Below are positions 1 through 6,729 of a DNA stretch of 10,708 nucleotides, piece after piece; the first letter of the stretch is position 1; each line of letters opens with the position of its first letter. Source of the stretch: Bacteroidales bacterium (GTDB taxonomy: Bacteria > Bacteroidota > Bacteroidia > Bacteroidales > Muribaculaceae); assembly GCA_900752535.1 (NCBI GenBank), contig CAADVV010000272.1:1-10708 (forward strand), written 5' to 3'. The translations under genes and the position numbers were made by a program. The notes below the pieces were generated by a model, which ran no database searches, had not been told where the DNA came from, and saw nothing but the letters and a program-made list of their open reading frames with translations.

Positions 1-1
1 G

Positions 2-2278
2 GGCTCAATCGAGGAGCCGGTCTACACAGCCGATATAGCTGACTTCTGGGTTGACCCTGACTATATGTGGAACATCGCTCCGAGTCGTACCAAACAGCCC
101 GGATGGGCCGGTCAGGCCTTGCACTGCGCTGACGGAGTCTGCGGTCTATGTTATCCTGACTACGGCGGATTCATACAGACTCCGCGCGGCGACTATTCGG
201 GTACGGTCACTATCAGCTTCCGCGTGCTCGTGAGCGATATGGCTAAGTGTGAAAAATATAAAATAAACGTCGGACTTTTTAAAGGAGACTGGGAAAACGG
301 TTCTTTTGTGGCGATGGACAGCTATGACTATCTCCCGGTTGAGATTGACGGTCAGTGGCATGAGGTCTCGTTCACCTATGACAATGCCTATGGCGGCACC
401 GACGCTTTCTTCCAGATTAACTCATATGACGAGGCGTTTATTGACGACGTAAAGGTTACGACTAAAACCGGGTTCCTGCCGCATCCCGAAGCCAAAGCTG
501 CGACGAATTTCACAGACGACGGTTTCACCGCCAACTGGGGCGATGTGGGCAAAGCCACAGACTATCTTCTCACCTGCTGGCGCAATATTGCTACCGGCAC
601 CGAAGAAACCTCTCTGACAGAGAGTTTCGAGGGCGTGAACACCACTTCTGACGGATATGTCGACGAGACGAATCCCAACTATCCCGAAGGTTGGGAGGTT
701 GATGCCGCCGACGGCCGCATCGGAGTCGCTACAGGCGATGAAGCCTATGACGGCAACAAAGCCATCGTGCTGAGTACTTCGGACCAGTGGATTGCATCCC
801 CCTCGACCGGCTCTCTGATAACGTCGGCCACAATTGATGCGCGATTCATCTCTGAACCGATAAGATATGTTGACCCTGAGACAGGCGAGGTCTTGTTTGA
901 ATCGTATCCCGGTTCATTCTATGTCGAAGGCTGGAACGGACACAAATGGTGTTACACCGGCACCTCTTTCCACTTCAACGATAATAAGGAATATCATCAC
1001 TGGAATATGACTGACATCGTGGCCGGCAGATACTATCGTGTCCGCCTTGTAGCCACCAACTTAGAAGGAGATGAGGAGCCGGTCCGCGTAGCCTTCGACA
1101 ACTTCAAGGTCACCACCCTCCCGGCTTCTGAAAAAGAATATGTTGTCAATCAACTTCCCGTCGAGGGTACATCATATGTCTTCAAAGGACTTGACCCCGC
1201 CAGCGACTATTATTATTGTGTCGAAGCCCGCAACACCGAGCTTGGCATAAGCTCGGGCGAACCCGAAACCGACGTATTTGCTTTCGGTCTGCCCGCAGTG
1301 CACATCACGGACCCCACAGACGTCGACCGCCGCGGAGGATATACCGCCAACTGGGAGGTCGCTCCCAAAGCCGAGGAATATCAGGTTGAAAACATACGTA
1401 TTTACACAGCTCCCGCCGATGAGGAGAATGCAACGATTCTTTCAGAGACGTTTGCCGCTCTGAGCGGTGTGACAAACATTCCCGCAGACCCCGTGGTGTT
1501 CAATAATGCCACACTGATGAGTCTCGACGAATATTGCGACAACCACGGATGGGTCGGCTATCTCTGCGGCCTGGCAAAAGGCGCCATCGGCGGCATCGGA
1601 GTTGTCGAGTATGGAATAGGCGGTCAGATTCAGACACCGTTCCTCTCGCTTGGTCACGACGGCGGCAAGTATACCGTCACTATCACGACCTGCGGCACGA
1701 CAGGCGACTACCTCTATGTTGTCAACAGTTCGGGCGAAGGCGGCGCAATACCTCTGAGCGAAAACTACGAGACCTTTACGGCAGAATTTACCGGCGGCAG
1801 GAACTTCGACTTCCTGGCATTCTACACGGCCTATAAGACTCCGTTCTTTATCAGTGGCATCGAGGTCAATCAGAACCTCAAAGCCGGCGATCAGGTGATG
1901 AATATACTTGAGGAGCAGAATACCGAGGCCAACAGCCATCGATTCTCGGGCCTCGACCTCTCTGACCCGAATGTCACTTACGGCTATGACGTCTACGGCA
2001 TCCACCGTTTCCTCTCAAACACAGCCTGGAGCCCGCGCTCGGAGGTTAAGCAGGTATCGTTCCCCTCTGCTCTCGACCGCGTTGAAGCCGAAGGTATCGA
2101 AGTCGTTGCCGGACAGGGCACTATCGGAGTGACCGCTCCCGAATCGACACGCGTTGACATCTACTCGGTTTCAGGCATAAGGATGGCCGGATTCAACGGT
2201 TCGCGCACCGTCAGCCTCCCCGCCGGCGTCTATGTAGTGAAAGCCGGAGAATCTTCGGTAAAAGCTGTTGTCAGATAA
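2..2278 (+). CDS. Secreted jelly-roll/FN3 multidomain surface protein, 5' partial
   Basis: The reading frame is open from base 2 to the TAA at 2276-2278, so the true start lies left of the window; the ATG at 65 is internal. The visible 758 residues read as modules. A jelly-roll (choice-of-anchor J/CBM-like) domain ends near base 470 with a typical FIDDVKV strand. An FN3-like half follows (about 477-590, with FTANW), then a second jelly-roll module (about 600-1116, ending DNFKVTT), then the rest of the FN3 fold (about 1130-1265, with GLDPASDYYYCVEARN). The same order recurs: FN3 half about 1290-1410 (YTANW), jelly-roll about 1430-1870, FN3 half to about 2065. The last 65 or so residues (VDIYSVSGIRM and LPAGVYVVKAG) resemble a type A T9SS C-terminal sorting domain. 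Such proteins are exported and surface-attached or secreted; the ligand is unknown. No catalytic motif is visible. Domain calls are by pattern, not by search. Confidence 0.8.
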   Translation, partial: GSIEEPVYTADIADFWVDPDYMWNIAPSRTKQPGWAGQALHCADGVCGLCYPDYGGFIQTPRGDYSGTVTISFRVLVSDMAKCEKYKINVGLFKGDWENGSFVAMDSYDYLPVEIDGQWHEVSFTYDNAYGGTDAFFQINSYDEAFIDDVKVTTKTGFLPHPEAKAATNFTDDGFTANWGDVGKATDYLLTCWRNIATGTEETSLTESFEGVNTTSDGYVDETNPNYPEGWEVDAADGRIGVATGDEAYDGNKAIVLSTSDQWIASPSTGSLITSATIDARFISEPIRYVDPETGEVLFESYPGSFYVEGWNGHKWCYTGTSFHFNDNKEYHHWNMTDIVAGRYYRVRLVATNLEGDEEPVRVAFDNFKVTTLPASEKEYVVNQLPVEGTSYVFKGLDPASDYYYCVEARNTELGISSGEPETDVFAFGLPAVHITDPTDVDRRGGYTANWEVAPKAEEYQVENIRIYTAPADEENATILSETFAALSGVTNIPADPVVFNNATLMSLDEYCDNHGWVGYLCGLAKGAIGGIGVVEYGIGGQIQTPFLSLGHDGGKYTVTITTCGTTGDYLYVVNSSGEGGAIPLSENYETFTAEFTGGRNFDFLAFYTAYKTPFFISGIEVNQNLKAGDQVMNILEEQNTEANSHRFSGLDLSDPNVTYGYDVYGIHRFLSNTAWSPRSEVKQVSFPSALDRVEAEGIEVVAGQGTIGVTAPESTRVDIYSVSGIRMAGFNGSRTVSLPAGVYVVKAGESSVKAVVR

Positions 2279-2291
2279 AATCTCCCGCACA

Positions 2292-4112
2292 ATGAAGAGG
2301 AATCTGATATTATCGGCCCTTGTGCTGGCGGTCTTCTCGGCCACGCCTCAGACCTATCACAGCTGCGATTTCAAAAACGGCATCCCCGCAGACTATACGG
2401 TCGCTGACAATGACGGACTGAAACCGTCGGTCGACATGCAGCGGCTCGGATTTGCGGCCGGCACCGGATGGATTGCACTGGCGGATGAAGGCAACGGCGT
2501 AGCGTCAAGCACCTCATGGTATGACCCGTCCGGGACCTCCGACGACTGGCTGATAACTCCCTCATTCAAAGTGACAGACTCAAAAGCCGTGCTCTCGTGG
2601 AGAGCACGCGCTTTTGACAAGTCATTTCGCGACGGCTACAAGGTGATTGTTCAGGCCGGCGAAAGCGGTGAACCGTCGGCCTTCACCAATGCGCCCATTT
2701 TCGCCGTGGAGCATGAGGAGGCCGGCTGAACGCGCCACACAGTTTCGCTCGAAGCCTACGCCGGTCAGACTGTTCGCGTGGCTTTTGTCAACAACTCCAC
2801 AGACTGCTCGCGGCTCTATGTCGACGACATCTATGCCGGCATAATGCCTTTCGCTATGGTATCTGACGCAGTGCCGGCAATTGTCACCTCTGACAGCCCG
2901 ATTCATCCCGAAATCACGCTGACAAATCCCGGCGAGACCGCCGTCGACGGAGATGTCACGGTGACGGTGACCTGCGGCGACGAGTCGCAGACCGAGACCC
3001 TCCGCGGCGTGAATATCGCAGCCGGCGAGTTGGGTCGGTTCACGCTTCAGTCTGTCATCACGCCACATAACAACCGCACGGTGCCATACACCATCACAAT
3101 CTCCGACGGCGAGACCGAGGCCTCGACGTCGGGCGAGATTACGGCTCTGGTCAACCGCGTGGTCTGCGAGGAGATGACCGGAATGTGGTGCGGCTACTGC
3201 GTCAGAGGCATCGTCGCAATGGAGGAAATGAACAGAAAATATCCCGATACGTTCATCGGAATGGCTGTCCATCAGGGCGATGCCCTCGCAGTCGACGCTT
3301 ATTTGCCCATCTTTTCATTCAGCTCGGAGGGACTTCCTTATATGGTTATGATGCGCAGCCGCGACAGCCGCGGTGATCCGAGACAGATAAGCTCCTACTA
3401 CAGTTACATCATAGATCGTCAGCCCACAGTCGGCGTCGGGGTGACAGCCCGTACGGATGCCGACACCCGGATGGTGAAAGCCACCGCCACGCTGATGTTC
3501 GCCAACGACTTCAGCGATCTCAACTATCGTCTGGCATGGCTCATCACCGAGAACAATGTCTGTCATCCCGGTGACAGCGAATATTATCAGACCAACAACT
3601 ATGCCGGCGGCGAGTTGGGCGAGATGGGCGGATTCGAGAATCTGTCGAAGCGGTTATCGGGCGATGAGATAAAATTTCAGGATGTGCCCCGAGGATTTGC
3701 TTTCGACGCCTATGGCGGCATCGAGAACAGCGTCCCGACTGAGGGAAAGGCTCTTGAGTCCATCGAGAGTCCGGTGGAGTTCGCTTTGCCCGACAACATC
3801 GACAACCTCGGCGAGTGCAGGCTCACGTGTCTGGTGCTCGACGGTGACGGAAAGATTGTCAACGCCGCCCGCGTGCCCTTGCTCGGGGAGCCTGATGGTC
3901 TGACCGAAGCTGTGGCCGACAACAGCGGCGCACATTTCAGCGCTGTGGACGGAGGCCTTGCAGCGACCGGGCTCGCGGGAGAAGCCGCCCGCGTCTATCG
4001 TGCTGACGGTCAGCTCGCGGCCCTCATCACGGCAGACGGCATGACACAGCTTCCCGCAGGCTTCTACATCGTGGCGTGCGGAGGACAGTCGACCAAACTC
4101 ATAATAAAGTAA
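2292..4112 (+). pseudogene. Omp28-like secreted protein gene interrupted by an in-frame TGA
   Basis: The frame runs from ATG 2292 to TAA 4110-4112 and is broken only by TGA at 2727-2729, codon 146 of 607. Both sides are in the same frame, and the protein logic continues across the stop: the segment before it is the first half of a jelly-roll domain, and the segment after it (TVSLEAYAGQTVRVAF, then LYVDDI) is that fold's usual last half. I chose ATG 2292 over the TTG at 2268 because it begins a clean signal peptide (MKRNLILSALVLAVFSA, roughly residues 1-19) and lies 13 bp after the upstream stop, whereas TTG 2268 would overlap the upstream gene. The simplest reading is a TGG-to-TGA nonsense change, since Trp commonly occurs near this place in such domains. 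A sequencing error or readthrough cannot be excluded. The first gene probably shares its transcript. Under the standard code, a secreted 145-residue fragment would be made. Confidence 0.7.
2778..4112 (+). CDS. 3' part of the interrupted gene: Omp28/thioredoxin-like domain plus sorting tail
   Basis: This is the open stretch downstream of the TGA; GTG 2778 is only the first available start and lacks an export signal, so it is unlikely to be an independent gene. It begins with the end of the jelly-roll domain (RLYVDDIYAG). A beta-rich linker or Ig-like segment follows (about 2850-3160). Next comes a thioredoxin-fold region with EEMTGMWCGYC; the CGYC pair is at 3189-3200, residues 300-303 of the full frame, followed by IGMAVHQGD and a GLPYM segment that may supply the cis-proline. 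This pattern is typical of the Omp28-related outer membrane protein family of Bacteroidota. The region after it (about 3430-3890) is beta-rich, and the last 40 or so residues (VYRADGQL, then LPAGFYIV) look like a T9SS type A sorting tail. Redox activity is inferred from CxxC only. Confidence 0.65.
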   Translation: MAFVNNSTDCSRLYVDDIYAGIMPFAMVSDAVPAIVTSDSPIHPEITLTNPGETAVDGDVTVTVTCGDESQTETLRGVNIAAGELGRFTLQSVITPHNNRTVPYTITISDGETEASTSGEITALVNRVVCEEMTGMWCGYCVRGIVAMEEMNRKYPDTFIGMAVHQGDALAVDAYLPIFSFSSEGLPYMVMMRSRDSRGDPRQISSYYSYIIDRQPTVGVGVTARTDADTRMVKATATLMFANDFSDLNYRLAWLITENNVCHPGDSEYYQTNNYAGGELGEMGGFENLSKRLSGDEIKFQDVPRGFAFDAYGGIENSVPTEGKALESIESPVEFALPDNIDNLGECRLTCLVLDGDGKIVNAARVPLLGEPDGLTEAVADNSGAHFSAVDGGLAATGLAGEAARVYRADGQLAALITADGMTQLPAGFYIVACGGQSTKLIIK

Positions 4113-4161
4113 TCAAGCAGTGATAGTTCTCTAACCATCTGATAAACACACAGTTGCAGCT

Positions 4162-4179
4162 GACGCTTTGAAAAGCGTC
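4162..4179. terminator. Small hairpin after the Omp28-like gene
   Basis: A 7-bp perfect stem (GACGCTT at 4162-4168 with AAGCGTC at 4173-4179) encloses a 4-base loop, 50 bp after the plus-strand stop. There is no T-run directly downstream on the plus strand, so it may be a weak terminator, an RNA 3' end stabiliser or an intergenic repeat. The rest of 4113-4234 shows no gene. Confidence 0.35.
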
Positions 4180-4234
4180 CCTACTGATTATCAATGTGTT
4201 ATGTGATTTTGTGAAAAAGAAAATGGATAGAAAG

Positions 4235-4271
4235 ACAGACGCGACGCCGCGGGATGCGGTGTCGCGTCTGT
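4235..4271 (-). terminator. Probable terminator of the lysS-gpsA-pgi operon
   Basis: An 11-bp perfect stem pairs 4235-4245 with 4261-4271. An inner 4-bp stem (4247-4250 with 4256-4259) and a 5-base loop complete it. It lies 28 bp after the pgi stop. Read on the minus strand the stem is followed by a T-rich stretch (TCTTTCTATCC, then TTTTCTTTTT); read on the plus strand there is no T-run. The orientation therefore favours ending the minus-strand operon, although the stem could also block transcription arriving from the convergent plus-strand genes. Confidence 0.65.
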
Positions 4272-4298
4272 GACATATGGGGTGGATAATAGTGCCGT

Positions 4299-5639
4299 TT
4301 ATTTGGCGAGACGGGCGCGGATGGCTTCGGTCTCTTTTTCGTAGCCGGGTTTGGCCAGCAGAGCGAACATGTTCTTTTTGTAGGCTTCCACACCGGGCTG
4401 GTTGAAGGGGTTGACTCCGAGGAGATAGCCGCTGATGCCGCAGGCTTTCTCGAAGAAGTAGATGAGCTGTCCGAGCGACCGGGCGTCGACGCGGTCAATC
4501 GAGACGAGGATGTTGGGCACGCCGCCGTCGACGTGTGCCAGACGTGTGCCGAGCTCGGCCATCTTGTTGACCTGGTCGATGCGGCGTCCGGCGATGTAGT
4601 TGAGGCCGTCGAGGTTCTCTTTGTCTTCGGGAATCATGAGGTTTTTGTCGACATTCTCAACCGAGATGACGGTCTCGAAGATTGTGCGCTCGCCGTCCTG
4701 AATCCACTGGCCCATCGAGTGGAGGTCGGTGGTGAAGTCTACGGCAGCGGGGAAGATGCCCTTGTGGTCCTTGCCTTCGCTCTCGCCGTAGAGCTGTTTC
4801 CACCATTCGCCGAAGAAGTGGAGCTTGGGGTCGAAGTTGACGAGAATCTCGGTCTTCTTGCCGCCGCGATAGAGGGTGTTGCGGGCGATGGCATAGAGCA
4901 GCGAGGGATTTTCCTCGGGGTTGGCCGAGCGGGTGACGGCCTCCATGTGGCGAGCGCCGTCGAGCAGGGCGTCGATGTCATAGCCTGCGACGGCGATGGG
5001 GAGCAGACCGACGGGAGTCAGCACGCTGAAACGTCCGCCGACGCTGTCGGGGATGACGAAGGTGTGGTAGCCCTCGTTGGTGGCCAGGGTGCGGAGTGCG
5101 CCGCGCTTGGCGTCGGTGACGGCCACGATGAGGTCGCGGGCGGCTTCCTTGCCCTGCTGGCGCTCGAGCTGTTCCTTCAGGATGCGGAAGGCGATGGCGG
5201 GTTCGGTGGTTGTGCCGCTCTTGGAGATGACGATGATGCCGAATTTCTTGTCTGACAGGTAGCTCTGGAGGTCGCTGAGATAGTCCTCGCCGATGTTCTG
5301 GCCGGCAAAGACAACCTTGGGAGCGCCCATGTGTCCGGGACGGTAGGCGTCGAAGGCGTTGCCGAGAGCCTCGATGACGGCCTTGGCACCCAGATAGCTG
5401 CCGCCGATGCCAATGACAACCACTGCCTCGGTGGCGGCGCGCAGGTTGGCGGCTACCTCCTTGATTTCGGCCACAAGGCTGTCGGTAGTGTCGGTGGGCA
5501 GGGTGACCCAGCCGAGAAAGTCGTTGCCGGCGCCGGTGGCGTTTTCTACGGTTGCGAGAGCCTTCTGTGCTTCAGGGAGCATGGCTTCGACACACTTGGG
5601 GCAAATGGCCTCGGAAACGTTCAGCTTGATGTCTTTCAT
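4299..5639 (-). CDS. pgi: Glucose-6-phosphate isomerase
   Basis: This cytoplasmic enzyme interconverts glucose 6-phosphate and fructose 6-phosphate in glycolysis and gluconeogenesis. The 446-residue protein has the length of the short bacterial form. Visible family marks are GIGGSYLGA (residues 77-85), the sugar-phosphate-binding SKSGTTTEP (139-147), the first signature DSVGGRFSVLTPVG (198-211), the GESEGKDHKG block holding the likely catalytic Glu (285-294), DLHSMGQ with the ring-opening His (305-311), and the second signature GVNPFNQPGVEAYKK (408-422) with the active-site Lys near its end. The ATG at 5639 gives a standard N-terminus (MKDIKLNVSEA). It is the last gene of a minus-strand operon, 51 bp after gpsA, with no recognisable promoter in that gap, and a hairpin terminator follows. 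Nothing appears damaged. Confidence 0.97.
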   Translation of the reverse strand: MKDIKLNVSEAICPKCVEAMLPEAQKALATVENATGAGNDFLGWVTLPTDTTDSLVAEIKEVAANLRAATEAVVVIGIGGSYLGAKAVIEALGNAFDAYRPGHMGAPKVVFAGQNIGEDYLSDLQSYLSDKKFGIIVISKSGTTTEPAIAFRILKEQLERQQGKEAARDLIVAVTDAKRGALRTLATNEGYHTFVIPDSVGGRFSVLTPVGLLPIAVAGYDIDALLDGARHMEAVTRSANPEENPSLLYAIARNTLYRGGKKTEILVNFDPKLHFFGEWWKQLYGESEGKDHKGIFPAAVDFTTDLHSMGQWIQDGERTIFETVISVENVDKNLMIPEDKENLDGLNYIAGRRIDQVNKMAELGTRLAHVDGGVPNILVSIDRVDARSLGQLIYFFEKACGISGYLLGVNPFNQPGVEAYKKNMFALLAKPGYEKETEAIRARLAK

Positions 5640-5690
5640 TGTTCTATGTGTTTATGAGAAGTTGTTGGTTACGGATTAGTGTCGGGTGGC

Positions 5691-6701
5691 TCACGTGAAG
5701 AGCCCCGAGACGCGGCGCATGGTCAGGTCGGCCGGCGCGCCGTTATAGAGGATGTCATAGACGGCCTCGGCCAGCGGAGCCTCGACTTGGGGCACCTGAG
5801 CGGCATGGATGGCGTGGACGCAGGCGGCGCCGAAATAGCCCTCGGCGGTCTGCTCCATCTCCATACGGGCCGAGCGGACGCTGTAGCCGCGTCCGATCAT
5901 GGCGCCGAAGTTGTGGTTGCGCGAGAAGTTGCTGTAGCACGTGACCAGCAGGTCGCCCAGATAGACCGAGTTGTCGATGTGGCGCGCGGGGTCGGGCGAG
6001 ACGGCGGCGATGAAACGCTCCATCTCGCGGATGGCGTTGGAGACCATGACGGCCAGCAGGTTGTCGCCCGACTTGAGACCGTGGATGATGCCGGCGGCGA
6101 TGGCGTAGACGTTTTTGAGCACCGACGCCAGCTCGATGCCGGTCACGTCGGTCGAGGTGACGGCGCTCAGGCCGCGGCCGCGCAGACGGTTGGCAAACAA
6201 TTCGGCATTGTCGAGGTTGCGGCATCCGACGGTCAGATAGCTCTGGCGTCCGAGGGCCACCTCCTCGGCGTGGCAGGGGCCGGAGACGACGAGCATACGG
6301 TCAGGGTCGATGCCGAATCGCCCGGTCATATACTCGCTGATGAGGCGGTTTTCGCCGGGCACCATGCCCTTGATGGCCGAAACGACGCTCTTTGACGAGA
6401 TGTCGACGGTAATCTTGTCGACATGGCTCAGGAAATAGGGCGACGGAGTGACCAGCAGCAGGGTGTCGGCCTCGCGGCAGGCCATGTTGATGTCGTCGGT
6501 GAAGGCTATGCGGTCGGTGTCGAACGCGATGTCGCTGAGATAGACTGGGTTGTGGCCAAGGCGGCGGAAGTCGTCGATGCGGTCGCGGCGGCGCATATAC
6601 CATATGATGGAGCCTCCGCGGGCCATCAGCAGTTTCGACAGGGCGGTGGCCCAGGAGCCGCCTCCCATGACCGCAATCTTTCCCGGAAAGTCAAAATCCA
6701 T
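5691..6701 (-). CDS. gpsA: Glycerol-3-phosphate dehydrogenase [NAD(P)+]
   Basis: It reduces dihydroxyacetone phosphate to sn-glycerol 3-phosphate with NAD(P)H, supplying the backbone for phospholipids, and acts in the cytoplasm. With the start at 6701 the protein has 336 residues, the usual size. It opens with the Rossmann dinucleotide loop (KIAVMGGGSWATALS, residues 8-22). SAIKGM (108-113) carries a conserved Lys, GPCHAEEV (141-148) is a family motif, and SVLKNVYAIAAG (193-204) holds the likely catalytic Lys196. YLGDLLVTCYSNFSRNHNFG (247-266) is the typical C-terminal substrate and cofactor region. An in-frame start at 6752 would add 17 Pro/Thr-rich residues and overlap the end of lysS by 23 bp; MDFDFPGKIAV matches the family N-terminus better and leaves a 28-bp gap. 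It is the middle gene of lysS-gpsA-pgi. Confidence 0.95.
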   Translation of the reverse strand: MDFDFPGKIAVMGGGSWATALSKLLMARGGSIIWYMRRRDRIDDFRRLGHNPVYLSDIAFDTDRIAFTDDINMACREADTLLLVTPSPYFLSHVDKITVDISSKSVVSAIKGMVPGENRLISEYMTGRFGIDPDRMLVVSGPCHAEEVALGRQSYLTVGCRNLDNAELFANRLRGRGLSAVTSTDVTGIELASVLKNVYAIAAGIIHGLKSGDNLLAVMVSNAIREMERFIAAVSPDPARHIDNSVYLGDLLVTCYSNFSRNHNFGAMIGRGYSVRSARMEMEQTAEGYFGAACVHAIHAAQVPQVEAPLAEAVYDILYNGAPADLTMRRVSGLFT

Positions 6702-6729
6702 GACTGACAGTGGCGTATATGGTGTCGGG

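Noticed and set aside
65..67. ATG at 65 as the real start of the first gene
   Set aside because: The frame is open back to base 2, there is no signal peptide after this ATG, and the residues before it read as part of the same domain.
1442..2005. 187-codon minus-strand open frame inside the first secreted gene
   Set aside because: It is antisense to a clear modular protein and has no recognisable features.
2727..2729. TGA as selenocysteine or as a genome-wide Trp codon
   Set aside because: The domain gives no reason for Sec and no obvious SECIS-like hairpin was noticed just after the codon. lysS, gpsA and the DUF4294 gene end with TGA at family-typical lengths, and Trp is encoded by TGG throughout, so code reassignment is unlikely.
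4533..5255. 240-codon plus-strand open frame opposite pgi
   Set aside because: It is a shadow of pgi with skewed Val/Gly/Glu/Asp composition and no motif.
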